Shown here: in pieces, positions 14,684-29,000 of the stretch | Position numbering within the stretch: the first letter of the stretch is position 1 | How the letters are laid out: each line of letters opens with the position of its first letter | NCBI GenBank assembly: GCA_040954595.2 | Contig: CM082586.2 | Coordinates: forward strand, 372,001 to 436,000 | DNA from: Balanoglossus misakiensis | Taxonomy: Eukaryota; Hemichordata | Reading direction: 5' to 3' | Length of the DNA: 64,000 nt | Translations under genes and position numbers: made by a program | The notes under the pieces: model-generated | What the model saw: only the letters and a program-made list of their open reading frames with translations | Told to the model about the DNA's origin: nothing | Database searches by the model: none

Positions 14684-16608
14684 TCGATTTTTGACTCAAA
14701 AATCGACGATTTTTCCACTTTTCCAAACTTCGAAATTTCGTCGATTTTTCAAGAAATCATGGGTTATAGCTCAGGAAAATCGTCAAAAATCGACGATTTT
14801 TCCACTTTTCCAAACTTCGAAATTTCGTCGATTTTTCAAGAAATCATGGGTTATAGCTCAGGAAAATCGTCAAAAATCGACGATTTTTCCACTTTTCCAA
14901 ACTTCGAAATTTCGTCGATTTTTCAAGAAATCATGGGTTATAGCTCAGGAAAATCGTCAAAAATCGACGATTTTTCCACTTTTCCAAACTTCGAAATTTC
15001 GTCGATTTTTCAAGAAATCATGGGTTATAGCTCAGGAAAATCGTCAAAAATCGACGATTTTTCCACTTTTCCAAACTTCGAAATTTCGTCGATTTTTCAA
15101 GAAATCATGGGTTATAGCTCAGGAAAATCGTCAAAAATCGACGATTTTTCCACTTTTCCAAACTTCGAAATTTCGTCGATTTTTCAAGAAATCATGGGTT
15201 ATAGCTCAGGAAAATCGTCAAAAATCGACGATTTTTCCACTTTTCCAAACTTCGAAATTTCGTCGATTTTTCAAGAAATCATGGGTCATAGCTCAGGAAA
15301 ATCGTCAAAAATCGACGATTTTTCCACTTTTCCAAACTTCGAAATTTCGTCGATTTTTCAAGAAATCATGGGTTATAGCTCAGGAAAATCGTCAAAAATC
15401 GACGATTTTTCCACTTTTCCAAACTTCGAAATTTCGTCGATTTTTCAAGAAATCATGGGTTATAGCTCAGGAAAATCGTCAAAAATCGACGATTTTTCGA
15501 CTTTTCCAAACTTCGAAATTTCGTCGATTTTTCAAAAAATCATGGGTTATAGCTCAGGAAAATCGTCAAAAATCGACGATTTTTCGACTTTTCCAAACTT
15601 CGAAATTTCGTCGATTTTTCAAGAAATCATGGGTCATAGCTCAGGAAAATCGTCAAAAATCGACGATTTTTCCACTTTTCCAAACTTCGAAATTTCGTCG
15701 ATTTTTCAAGAAATCATGGGTTATAGCTCAGGAAAATCGTCAAAAATCGACGATTTTTCCACTTTTCCAAACTTCGAAATTTCGTCGATTTTTCAAGAAA
15801 TCATGGGTTATAGCTCAGGAAAATCGTCAAAAATCGACGATTTTTCGACTTTTCCAAACTTCGAAATTTCGTCGATTTTTCAAGAAATCATGGGTCATAG
15901 CTCAGGAAAATCGTCAAAAATCGACGATTTTTCGACTTTTCCAACTTCGAAATTTCGTCGATTTTTCAAGAAATCATGGGTTATAGCTCAGGAAAATCGT
16001 CAAAAATCGACGATTTTTCCACTTTTCCAAACTTCGAAATTTCGTCGATTTTTCAAGAAATCATGTGTTATAGCTCAGGAAAATCGTCAAAAATCGACGA
16101 TTTTTCCACTTTTCCAAACTTCGAAATTTCGTCGATTTTTCAAGAAATCATGGGTTATAGCTCAGGAAAATCGTCAAAAATCGACGATTTTTCCACTTTT
16201 CCAAACTTCGAAATTTCGTCGATTTTTCAAGAAATCATGGGTTATAGCTCAGGAAAATCGTCAAAAATCGACGATTTTTCCACTTTTCCAAACTTCGAAA
16301 TTTCGTCGATTTTTCAAGAAATCATGGGTTATAGCTCAGGAAAATCGTCAAAAATCGACGATTTTTCCACTTTTCCAAACTTCGAAATTTCGTCGATTTT
16401 TTCAAGAAATCATGGGTTATAGCTCAGGAAAATCGTCAAAAATCGACGATTTTTCCACTTTTCCAAACTTCGAAATTTCGTCGATTTTTCAAGAAATCAT
16501 GGTTATAGCTCAGGAAAATCGTCAAAAATCGACGATTTTTCCACTTTTCCAAACTTCGAAATTTCGTCGATTTTTCAAGAAATCATGGGTTATAGCTCAG
16601 GAAAATAG
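14684..16608 (+). repeat. Type A satellite, plus orientation, second block
   Basis: About 22 copies of the 87-bp type A unit, almost all of the TCCACTTTT variant, with a few TCGACTTTT copies around 15500-15930. Several copies carry GGGTCATAG instead of GGGTTATAG (15285, 15632, 15892). One-base indels occur at about 15942, 16395 and 16501. These shift the reading frame without any compensation, which argues against coding. The block ends at a palindrome and is followed by the same monomer inverted. Confidence 0.95.
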
Positions 16609-16629
16609 TCAAAAATCGTCGATTTTTGA
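16609..16629. repeat. Palindromic centre of a head-to-head satellite inversion
   Basis: A perfect 10 + 1 + 10 palindrome (TCAAAAATCG, T, CGATTTTTGA). Monomers read in plus orientation on its left and minus orientation on its right. About 14 bases expected in a symmetric right arm (the equivalent of CGATTTTCCTGAGC) are missing immediately after the centre. Both flanks are type A, so the arms of the inverted repeat are about 1.9 kb each. Confidence 0.9.
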
Positions 16630-17900
16630 GTTATAACCCATGATTTCTTGAAAAATCGACGAATTTTCGAAGTTTGGAAAAAGTGGAAAAATCGTCGATT
16701 TTTGACGATTTTCCTGAGCTATAACCCATGATTTCTTGAAAAATCGACGAAATTTCGAAGTTTGGAAAAGTGGAAAAATCGTCGATTTTTGACGATTTTC
16801 CTGAGCTATAACCCATGATTTCTTGAAAAATCGACGAAATTTCGAAGTTTGGAAAAGTGGAAAAATCGTCGATTTTTGACGATTTTCCTGAGCTATAACC
16901 CATGATTTCTTGAAAAATCGACGAAATTTCGAAGTTTGGAAAAGTCGAAAAATCGTCGATTTTTGACGATTTTCCTGAGCTATAACCCATGATTTCTCGA
17001 AAAATCGACGAAATTTCGAAGTTTGGAAAAGTCGAAAAATCGTCGATTTTTCACGATTTTCCTGAGCTATAACCCATGATTTCTCGAAAAATCGACGAAA
17101 TTTCGAAGTTTGGAAAAGTCGAAAAATCGTCGATTTTTCACGATTTTCCAGAGCTATAACCCATGATTTCTTGAAAAATCGACGAAATTTCGAAATTTGG
17201 AAAAGTCGAAAAATCGTCGATTTTTCACGATTTTCCTGAGCTATAACCCATGATTTCTTGAAAAATCGACGAAATTTCGAAATTTGGAAAAGTCGAAAAA
17301 TCGTCGATTTTTCACGATTTTCCTGAGCTATAACCCATGATTTCTTGAAAAATCGACGAAATTTCGAAGTTTGGAAAAGTCGAAAAATCGTCGATTTTTC
17401 ACGATTTTCCTGAGCTATAACCCATGATTTCTTGAAAAATCGACGAATTTCGAAGTTTGGAAAAGTCGAAAAATCGTCGATTTTTCACGATTTTCCTGAG
17501 CTATAACCCATGATTTCTTGAAAAATCGACGAAATTTCGAAGTTTGGAAAAGTGGAAAAATCGTCGATTTTTCACGATTTTCCTGAGCTATAACCCATGA
17601 TTTCTTGAAAAATCGACGAAATTTCGAAGTTTGGAAAAGTGGAAAAATCGTCGATTTTTCACGATTTTCCTGAGCTATAACCCATGATTTCTTGAAAAAT
17701 CGACGAAATTTCGAAGTTTGGAAAAGTGGAAAAATCGTCGATTTTTGACGATTTTCCTGAGCTATAACCCATGATTTCTTGAAAAATCGACGAAATTTCG
17801 AAGTTTGGAAAAGTCGAAAAATCGTCGATTTTTGACGATTTTCCTGAGCTATAACCCATGATTTCTTGAAAAATCGACGAAATTTCGAAGTTTGGAAAAG

Positions 17901-20075
17901 TGGAAAAATCGTCGATTTTTGACGATTTTCCTGAGCTATAACCCATGATTTCTTGAAAAATCGACGAAATTTCGAAGTTTGGAAAAGTGGAAAAATCGTC
18001 GATTTTTGACGATTTTCCTGAGCTATAACCCATGATTTCTTGAAAAATCGACGAAATTTCGAAGTTTGGAAAAGTGGAAAAATCGTCGATTTTTGACGAT
18101 TTTCCTGAGCTATAACCCATGATTTCTTGAAAAATCGACGAAATTTCGAAGTTTGGAAAAGTGGAAAAATCGTCGATTTTTGACGATTTTCCTGAGCTAT
18201 AACCCATGATTTCTTGAAAAATCGACGAAATTTCGAAGTTTGGAAAAGTGGAAAAATCGTCGATTTTTGACGATTTTCCTGAGCTATAACCCATGATTTC
18301 TTGAAAAATCGACGAAATTTCGAAGTTTGGAAAAGTCGAAAAATCGTCGATTTTTGACGATTTTCCTGAGCTATAACCCATGATTTCTTGAAAAATCGAC
18401 GAAATTTCGAAGTTTGGAAAAGTCGAAAAATCGTCGATTTTTGACGATTTTCCTGAGCTATAACCCATGATTTCTTGAAAAATCGACGAAATTTCGAAGT
18501 TTGGAAAAGTCGAAAAATCGTCGATTTTTGACGATTTTCCTGAGCTATAACCCATGATTTCTTGAAAAATCGACGAAATTTCGAAGTTTGGAAAAGTCGA
18601 AAAATCGTCGATTTTTGACGATTTTCCTGAGCTATAACCCATGATTTCTTGAAAAATCGACGAAATTTCGAAGTTTGGAAAAGTGGAAAAATCGTCGATT
18701 TTTGACGATTTTCCTGAGCTATAACCCATGATTTCTTGAAAAATCGACGAAATTTCGAAGTTTGGAAAAGTGGAAAAATCGTCGATTTTTGACGATTTTC
18801 CTGAGCTATAACCCATGATTTCTTGAAAAATCGACGAAATTTCGAAGTTTGGAAAAGTGGAAAAATCGTCGATTTTTGACGATTTTCCTGAGCTATAACC
18901 CATGATTTCTTGAAAAATCGACGAAATTTCGAAGTTTGGAAAAGTGGAAAAATCGTCGATTTTTGACGATTTTCCTGAGCTATAACCCATGATTTCTTGA
19001 AAAATCGACGAAATTTCGAAGTTTGGAAAAGTGGAAAAATCGTCGATTTTTGACGATTTTCCTGAGCTATAACCCATGATTTCTTGAAAAATCGACGAAA
19101 TTTCGAAGTTTGGAAAAGTCGAAAAATCGTCGATTTTTGACGATTTTCCTGAGCTATAACCCATGATTTCTTGAAAAATCGACGAAATTTCGAAGTTTGG
19201 AAAAGTCGAAAAATCGTCGATTTTTGACGATTTTCCTGAGCTATAACCCATGATTTCTTGAAAAATCGACGAAATTTCGAAGTTTGGAAAAGTCGAAAAA
19301 TCGTCGATTTTTGACGATTTTCCTGAGCTATAACCCATGATTTCTTGAAAAATCGACGAAATTTCGAAGTTTGGAAAAGTCGAAAAATCGTCGATTTTTG
19401 ACGATTTTCCTGAGCTATAACCCATGATTTCTTGAAAAATCGACGAAATTTCGAAGTTTGGAAAAGTGGAAAAATCGTCGATTTTTGACGATTTTCCTGA
19501 GCTATAACCCATGATTTCTTGAAAAATCGACGAAATTTCGAAGTTTGGAAAAGTGGAAAAATCGTCGATTTTTGACGATTTTCCTGAGCTATAACCCATG
19601 ATTTCTTGAAAAATCGACGAAATTTCGAAGTTTGGAAAAGTGGAAAAATCGTCGATTTTTGACGATTTTCCTGAGCTATAACCCATGATTTCTTGAAAAA
19701 TCGACGAAATTTCGAAGTTTGGAAAAGTGGAAAAATCGTCGATTTTTGACGATTTTCCTGAGCTATAACCCATGATTTCTTGAAAAATCGACGAAATTTC
19801 GAAGTTTGGAAAAGTCGAAAAATCGTCGATTTTTGACGATTTTCCTGAGCTATAACCCATGATTTCTTGAAAAATCGACGAAATTTCGAAGTTTGGAAAA
19901 GTCGAAAAATCGTCGATTTTTGACGATTTTCCTGAGCTATAACCCATGATTTCTTGAAAAATCGACGAAATTTCGAAGTTTGGAAAAGTCGAAAAATCGT
20001 CGATTTTTGACGATTTTCCTGAGCTATAACCCATGATTTCTTGAAAAATCGACGAAATTTCGAAGTTTGGAAAAG
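17901..20075 (-). repeat. Higher-order repeat blocks in type A array
   Basis: The GTGG and GTCG monomer variants alternate in regular runs: 5+4, 5+4, 4+4 between 17901 and about 20075. The repeat of nine monomers is 783 bp. This is the normal signature of unequal exchange copying multi-monomer blocks. The runs become shorter to the right (3+4, 1+4) before the GCCG variant appears at about 22510. Confidence 0.75.
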
Positions 20076-23000
20076 TCGAAAAATCGTCGATTTTTGACGA
20101 TTTTCCTGAGCTATAACCCATGATTTCTTGAAAAATCGACGAAATTTCGAAGTTTGGAAAAGTGGAAAAATCGTCGATTTTTGACGATTTTCCTGAGCTA
20201 TAACCCATGATTTCTTGAAAAATCGACGAAATTTCGAAGTTTGGAAAAGTGGAAAAATCGTCGATTTTTTGACGATTTTCCTGAGCTATAACCCATGATT
20301 TCTTGAAAAATCGACGAAATTTCGAAGTTTGGAAAAGTGGAAAAATCGTCGATTTTTGACGATTTTCCTGAGCTATAACCCATGATTTCTTGAAAAATCG
20401 ACGAAATTTCGAAGTTTGGAAAAGTCGAAAAATCGTCGATTTTTGACGATTTTCCTGAGCTATAACCCATGATTTCTTGAAAAATCGACGAAATTTCGAA
20501 GTTTGGAAAAGTCGAAAAATCGTCGATTTTTGACGATTTTCCTGAGCTATAACCCATGATTTCTTGAAAAATCGACGAAATTTCGAAGTTTGGAAAAGTC
20601 GAAAAATCGTCGATTTTTGACGATTTTCCTGAGCTATAACCCATGATTTCTTGAAAAATCGACGAAATTTCGAAGTTTGGAAAAGTCGAAAAATCGTCGA
20701 TTTTTGACGATTTTCCTGAGCTATAACCCATGATTTCTTGAAAAATCGACGAAATTTCGAAGTTTGGAAAAGTGGAAAAATCGTCGATTTTTGACGATTT
20801 TCCTGAGCTATAACCCATGATTTCTTGAAAAATCGACGAAATTTCGAAGTTTGGAAAAGTCGAAAAATCGTCGATTTTTGACGATTTTCCTGAGCTATAA
20901 CCCATGATTTCTTGAAAAATCGACGAAATTTCGAAGTTTGGAAAAGTCGAAAAATCGTCGATTTTTGACGATTTTCCTGAGCTATAACCCATGATTTCTT
21001 GAAAAATCGACGAAATTTCGAAGTTTGGAAAAGTCGAAAAATCGTCGATTTTTGACGATTTTCCTGAGCTATAACCCATGATTTCTTGAAAAATCGACGA
21101 AATTTCGAAGTTTGGAAAAGTCGAAAAATCGTCGATTTTTGACGATTTTCCTGAGCTATAACCCATGATTTCTTGAAAAATCGACGAAATTTCGAAGTTT
21201 GGAAAAGTGGAAAAATCGTCGATTTTTGACGATTTTCCTGAGCTATAACCCATGATTTCTTGAAAAATCGACGAAATTTCGAAGTTTGGAAAAGTGGAAA
21301 AATCGTCGATTTTGACGATTTTCCTGAGCTATAACCCATGATTTCTTGAAAAATCGACGAAATTTCGAAGTTTGGAAAAGTGGAAAAATCGTCGATTTTT
21401 GACGATATTCCTGAGCTATAACCCATGATTTCTTGAAAAATCGACGAAATTTCGAAGTTTGGAAAAGTGGAAAAATCGTCGATTTTTGACGATTTTCCTG
21501 AGCTATAACCCATGATTTCTTGAAAAATCGACGAAATTTCGAAGTTTGGAAAAGTGGAAAAATCGTCGATTTTTGACGATTTTCCTGAGCTATAACCCAT
21601 GATTTCTTGAAAAATCGACGAAATTTCGAAGTTTGGAAAAGTCGAAAAAATCGTCGATTTTTGACGATTTTCCTGAGCTATAACCCATGATTTCTTGAAA
21701 AATCGACGAAATTTCGAAGTTTGGAAAAGTCGAAAAATCGTCGATTTTTGACGATTTTCCTGAGCTATAACCCATGATTTCTTGAAAAATCGACGAAATT
21801 TCGAAGTTTGGAAAAGTCGAAAAATCGTCGATTTTTGACGATTTTCCTGAGCTATAACCCATGATTTCTTGAAAAATCGACGAAATTTCGAAGTTTGGAA
21901 AAGTCGAAAAATCGTCGATTTTTGACGATTTTCCTGAGCTATAACCCATGATTTCTCGAAAAATCGACGAAATTTCGAAGTTTGGAAAAGTCGAAAAATC
22001 GTCGATTTTTGACGATTTTCCTGAGCTATAACCCATGATTTCTTGAAAAATCGACGAAATTTCGAAGTTTGGAAAAGTCGAAAAATCGTCGATTTTTGAC
22101 GATTTTCCTGAGCTATAACCCATGATTTCTTGAAAAATCGACGAAATTTCGAAGTTTGGAAAAGTGGAAAAATCGTCGATTTTTGACGATTTTCCTGAGC
22201 TATAACCCATGATTTCTTGAAAAATCGACGAAATTTCGAAGTTTGGAAAAGTCGAAAAATCGTCGATTTTTGACGATTTTCCTGAGCTATAACCCATGAT
22301 TTCTTGAAAAATCGACGAAATTTCGAAGTTTGGAAAAGTCGAAAAATCGTCGATTTTTGACGATTTTCCTGAGCTATAACCCATGATTTCTTGAAAAATC
22401 GACGAAATTTCGAAGTTTGGAAAAGTCGAAAAATCGTCGATTTTTGACGATTTTCCTGAGCTATAACCCATGATTTCTTGAAAAATCGACGAAATTTCGA
22501 AGTTTGGAAAAGCCGAAAAATCGTCGATTTTTGACGATTTTCCTGAGCTATAACCCATGATTTCTTGAAAAATCGACGAAATTTCGAAGTTTGGAAAAGC
22601 CGAAAAATCGTCGATTTTTGACGATTTTCCTGAGCTATAACCCATGATTTCTTGAAAAATCGACGAAATTTCGAAGTTTGGAAAAGTCGAAAAATCGTCG
22701 ATTTTTGACGATTTTCCTGAGCTATAACCCATGATTTCTTGAAAAATCGACGAAATTTCGAAGTTTGGAAAAGTCGAAAAATCGTCGATTTTTGACGATT
22801 TTCCTGAGCTATAACCCATGATTTCTTGAAAAATCGACGAAATTTCGAAGTTTGGAAAAGTGGAAAAATCGTCGATTTTTGACGATTTTCCTGAGCTATA
22901 ACCCATGATTTCTTGAAAAATCGACGAAATTTCGAAGTTTGGAAAAGTCGAAAAATCGTCGATTTTTGACGATTTTCCTGAGCTATAACCCATGATTTCT

Positions 23001-26000
23001 TGAAAAATCGACGAAATTTCGAAGTTTGGAAAAGTCGAAAAATCGTCGATTTTTGACGATTTTCCTGAGCTATAACCCATGATTTCTTGAAAAATCGACG
23101 AAATTTCGAAGTTTGGAAAAGTCGAAAAATCGTCGATTTTTGACGATTTTCCTGAGCTATAACCCATGATTTCTTGAAAAATCGACGAAATTTCGAAGTT
23201 TGGAAAAGTGGAAAAATCGTCGATTTTTGACGATTTTCCTGAGCTATAACCCATGATTTCTTGAAAAATCGACGAAATTTCGAAGTTTGGAAAAGTGGAA
23301 AAATCGTCGATTTTTGACGATTTTCCTGAGCTATAACCCATGATTTCTTGAAAAATCGACGAAATTTCGAAGTTTGGAAAAGTGGAAAAATCGTCGATTT
23401 TTGACGATTTTCCTGAGCTATAACCCATGATTTCTTGAAAAATCGACGAAATTTCGAAGTTTGGAAAAGTGGAAAAATCGTCGATTTTTGACGATTTTCC
23501 TGAGCTATAACCCATGATTTCTTGAAAAATCGACGAAATTTCGAAGTTTGGAAAAGTCGAAAAATCGTCGATTTTTGACGATTTTCCTGAGCTATAACCC
23601 ATGATTTCTTGAAAAATCGACGAAATTTCGAAGTTTGGAAAAGTCGAAAAATCGTCGATTTTTGACGATTTTCCTGAGCTATAACCCATGATTTCTTGAA
23701 AAATCGACGAAATTTCGAAGTTTGGAAAAGTCGAAAAATCGTCGATTTTTGACGATTTTCCTGAGCTATAACCCATGATTTCTTGAAAAATCGACGAAAT
23801 TTCGAAGTTTGGAAAAGTCGAAAAATCGTCGATTTTTGACGATTTTCCTGAGCTATAACCCATGATTTCTTGAAAAATCGACGAAATTTCGAAGTTTGGA
23901 AAAGTCGAAAAATCGTCGATTTTTGACGATTTTCCTGAGCTATAACCCATGATTTCTTGAAAAATCGACGAAATTTCGAAGTTTGGAAAAGTCGAAAAAT
24001 CGTCGATTTTTGACGATTTTCCTGAGCTATAACCCATGATTTCTTGAAAAATCGACGAAATTTCGAAGTTTGGAAAAGCCGAAAAATCGTCGATTTTTGA
24101 CGATTTTCCTGAGCTATAACCCATGATTTCTTGAAAAATCGACGAAATTTCGAAGTTTGGAAAAGCCGAAAAATCGTCGATTTTTGACGATTTTCCTGAG
24201 CTATAACCCATGATTTCTTGAAAAATCGACGAAATTTCGAAGTTTGGAAAAGCCGAAAAATCGTCGATTTTTGACGATTTTCCTGAGCTATAACCCATGA
24301 TTTCTTGAAAAATCGACGAAATTTCGAAGTTTGGAAAAGTCGAAAAATCGTCGATTTTTGACGATTTTCCTGAGCTATAACCCATGATTTCTTGAAAAAT
24401 CGACGAAATTTCGAAGTTTGGAAAAGTCGAAAAATCGTCGAATTTTGACGATTTTCCTGAGCTATAACCCATGATTTCTTGAAAAATCGACGAAATTTCG
24501 AAGTTTGGAAAAGTCGAAAAATCGTCGATTTTTGACGATTTTCCTGAGCTATAACCCATGATTTCTTGAAAAATCGACGAAATTTCGAAGTTTGGAAAAG
24601 TGGAAAAATCGTCGATTTTTGACGATTTTCCTGAGCTATAACCCATGATTTCTTGAAAAATCGACGAAATTTCGAAGTTTGGAAAAGTCGAAAAATCGTC
24701 GATTTTTGACGATTTTCCTGAGCTATAACCCATGATTTCTTGAAAAATCGACGATATTTCGAAGTTTGGAAAAGTCGAAAAATCGTCGATTTTTGACGAT
24801 TTTCCTGAGCTATAACCCATGATTTCTTGAAAAATCGACGAAATTTCGAAGTTTGGAAAAGTGGAAAAATCGTCGATTTTTGACGATTTTCCTGAGCTAT
24901 AACCCATGATTTCTTGAAAAATCGACGAAATTTCGAAGTTTGGAAAAGCCGAAAAATCGTCGATTTTTGACGATTTTCCTGAGCTATAACCCATGATTTC
25001 TTGAAAAATCGACGAAATTTCGAAGTTTGGAAAAGCCGAAAAATCGTCGATTTTTGACGATTTTCCTGAGCTATAACCCATGATTTCTTGAAAAATCGAC
25101 GAAATTTCGAAGTTTGGAAAAGCCGAAAAATCGTCGATTTTTGACGATTTTCCTGAGCTATAACCCATGATTTCTTGAAAAATCGACGAAATTTCGAAGT
25201 TTGGAAAAGTGGAAAAATCGTCGATTTTTGACGATTTTCCTGAGCTATAACCCATGATTTCTTGAAAAATCGACGAAATTTCGAAGTTTGGAAAAGTGGA
25301 AAAATCGTCGATTTTTGACGATTTTCCTGAGCTATAACCCATGATTTCTTGAAAAATCGACGAAATTTCGAAGTTTGGAAAAGTCGAAAAATCGTCGATT
25401 TTTGACGATTTTCCTGAGCTATAACCCATGATTTCTTGAAAAATCGACGAAATTTCGAAGTTTGGAAAAGTCGAAAAATCGTCGATTTTTGACGATTTTC
25501 CTGAGCTATAACCCATGATTTCTTGAAAAATCGACGAAATTTCGAAGTTTGGAAAAGTCGAAAAATCGTCGATTTTTGACGATTTTCCTGAGCTATAACC
25601 CATGATTTCATGAAAAATCGACGAAATTTCGAAGTTTGGAAAAGTGGAAAAATCGTCGATTTTTGACGATTTTCCTGAGCTATAACCCATGATTTCTTGA
25701 AAAATCGACGAAATTTCGAAGTTTGGAAAAGTGGAAAAATCGTCGATTTTTGACGATTTTCCTGAGCTATAACCCATGATTTCTTGAAAAATCGACGAAA
25801 TTTCGAAGTTTGGAAAAGTGGAAAAATCGTCGATTTTTGACGATTTTCCTGAGCTATAACCCATGATTTCTTGAAAAATCGACGAAATTTCGAAGTTTGG
25901 AAAAGTGGAAAAATCGTCGATTTTTGACGATTTTCCTGAGCTATAACCCATGATTTCTTGAAAAATCGACGAAATTTCGAAGTTTGGAAAAGTCGAAAAA

Positions 26001-29000
26001 TCGTCGATTTTTGACGATTTTCCTGAGCTATAACCCATGATTTCTTGAAAAATCGACGAAATTTCGAAGTTTGGAAAAGTCGAAAAATCGTCGATTTTTG
26101 ACGATTTTCCTGAGCTATAACCCATGATTTCTTGAAAAATCGACGAAATTTCGAAGTTTGGAAAAGTCGAAAAATCGTCGATTTTTGACGATTTTCCTGA
26201 GCTATAACCCATGATTTCTTGAAAAATCGACGAAATTTCGAAGTTTGGAAAAGTCGAAAAATCGTCGATTTTTGACGATTTTCCTGAGCTATAACCCATG
26301 ATTTCTTGAAAAATCGACGAAATTTCGAAGTTTGGAAAAGTCGAAAAATCGTCGATTTTTGACGATTTTCCTGAGCTATAACCCATGATTTCTTGAAAAA
26401 TCGACGAAATTTCGAAGTTTGGAAAAGTCGAAAAATCGTCGATTTTTGACGATTTTCCTGAGCTATAACCCATGATTTCTTGAAAAATCGACGAAATTTC
26501 GAAGTTTGGAAAAGTCGAAAAATCGTCGATTTTTGACGATTTTCCTGAGCTATAACCCATGATTTCTTGAAAAATCGACGAAATTTCGAAGTTTGGAAAA
26601 GTCGAAAAATCGTCGATTTTTGACGATTTTCCTGAGCTATAACCCATGATTTCTTGAAAAATCGACGAAATTTCGAAGTTTGGAAAAGTGGAAAAATCGT
26701 CGATTTTTGACGATTTTCCTGAGCTATAACCCATGATTTCTTGAAAAATCGACGAAATTTCGAAGTTTGGAAAAGTGGAAAAATCGTCGATTTTTGACGA
26801 TTTTCCTGAGCTATAACCCATGATTTCTTGAAAAATCGACGAAATTTCGAAGTTTGGAAAAGTGGAAAAATCGTCGATTTTTGACGATTTTCCTGAGCTA
26901 TAACCCATGATTTCTTGAAAAATCGACGAAATTTCGAAGTTTGGAAAAGTGGAAAAATCGTCGATTTTTGACGATTTTCCTGAGCTATAACCCATGATTT
27001 CTTGAAAAATCGACGAAATTTCGAAGTTTGGAAAAGTGGAAAAATCGTCGATTTTTGACGATTTTCCTGAGCTATAACCCATGATTTCTTGAAAAATCGA
27101 CGAAATTTCGAAGTTTGGAAAAGTCGAAAAATCGTCGATTTTTGACGATTTTCCTGAGCTATAACCCATGATTTCTTGAAAAATCGACGAAATTTCGAAG
27201 TTTGGAAAAGTCGAAAAATCGTCGATTTTTGACGATTTTCCTGAGCTATAACCCAAGATTTCTTGAAAAATCGACGAAATTTCGAAGTTTGGAAAAGTCG
27301 AAAAATCGTCGATTTTTGACGATTTTCCTGAGCTATAACCCATGATTTCTTGAAAAATCGACGAAATTTCGAAGTTTGGAAAAGTCGAAAAATCGTCGAT
27401 TTTTGACGATTTTCCTGAGCTATAACCCATGATTTCTTGAAAAATCGACGAAATTTCGAAGTTTGGAAAAGTCGAAAAATCGTCGATTTTTGACGATTTT
27501 CCTGAGCTATAACCCATGATTTCTCGAAAAATCGACGAAATTTCGAAGTTTGGAAAAGTCGAAAAATCGTCGATTTTTGACGATTTTCCTGAGCTATAAC
27601 CCATGATTTCTTGAAAAATCGACGAAATTTCGAAGTTTGGAAAAGTCGAAAAATCGTCGATTTTTGACGATTTTCCTGAGCTATAACCCATGATTTCTTG
27701 AAAAATCGACGAAATTTCGAAGTTTGGAAAAGTCGAAAAATCGTCGATTTTTGACGATTTTCCTGAGCTATAACCCATGATTTCTTGAGAAAAGTCGAAA
27801 AATCGTCGATTTTTGACGATTTTCCTGAGCTATAACCCATGATTTCTTGAAAAATCGACGAAATTTCAAGGAAAAGTCGAAAACGTCGATTTTTGACATT
27901 TTCCTGAGCTATAACCCATGATTTCTTGAAAATCGACGAAATTTCGAAGTTTGGAAAAGCGAAAAATTTCTATAACCCATGATTTCTTGAAAAATCGACG
28001 AAATTTCGAAGTTTGGAAAAGCCGAAAAATCGTCGATTTTTGACGATTTTCCTGAGCTATAACCCATGATTTCTTGAAAAATCGACGAAATTTCGAAGTT
28101 TGGAAAAGCCGAAAAATCGTCGATTTTTGACGATTTTCCTGAGCTATAACCCATGATTTCTTGAAAAATCGACGAAATTTCGAAGTTTGGAAAAGCCGAA
28201 AAATCGTCGATTTTTGACGATTTTCCTGAGCTATAACCCATGATTTCTTGAAAAATCGACGAAATTTCGAAGTTTGGAAAAGTCGAAAAATCGTCGATTT
28301 TTGACGATTTTCCTGAGCTATAACCCATGATTTCTTGAAAAATCGACGAAATTTCGAAGTTTGGAAAAGTGGAAAAATCGTCGATTTTTGACGATTTTCC
28401 TGAGCTATAACCCATGATTTCTTGAAAAATCGACGAAATTTCGAAGTTTGGAAAAGTGGAAAAATCGTCGATTTTTGACGATTTTCCTGAGCTATAACCC
28501 ATGATTTCTTGAAAAATCGACGAAATTTCGAAGTTTGGAAAAGTGGAAAAATCGTCGATTTTTGACGATTTTCCTGAGCTATAACCCATGATTTCTTGAA
28601 AAATCGACGAAATTTCGAAGTTTGGAAAAGTGGAAAAATCGTCGATTTTTGACGATTTTCCTGAGCTATAACCCATGATTTCTTGAAAAATCGACGAAAT
28701 TTCGAAGTTTGGAAAAGTGGAAAAATCGTCGATTTTTGACGATTTTCCTGAGCTATAACCATGATTTCTTGAAAAATCGACGAAATTTCGAAGTTTGGAA
28801 AAGTCGAAAAATCGTCGATTTTTGACGATTTTCCTGAGCTATAACCCATGATTTCTTGAAAAATCGAACGAAATTTCGAAGTTTGGAAAAGCCGAAAAAT
28901 CGTCGATTTTGACGATTTTCCTGAGCTATTCACGAGATGTGTATCTCTCTGAAAAATCGACGGAAATAAATTTCGAAGTTTGGAAAGCGAAAAATCGTCG

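Noticed and set aside
14582-16636. 684- and 431-codon open frames on the plus strand
   Set aside because: Same satellite in plus orientation, two overlapping frames of one repeat. No start context, splice sites or domain.
17659-27840. 3393-codon open frame (and others of 350-2062 codons) on the minus strand
   Set aside because: It is pure 87-bp satellite. The frame is open only because 87 is a multiple of three; the peptide switches between two frames at indels and is a repeat of one 29-residue unit.
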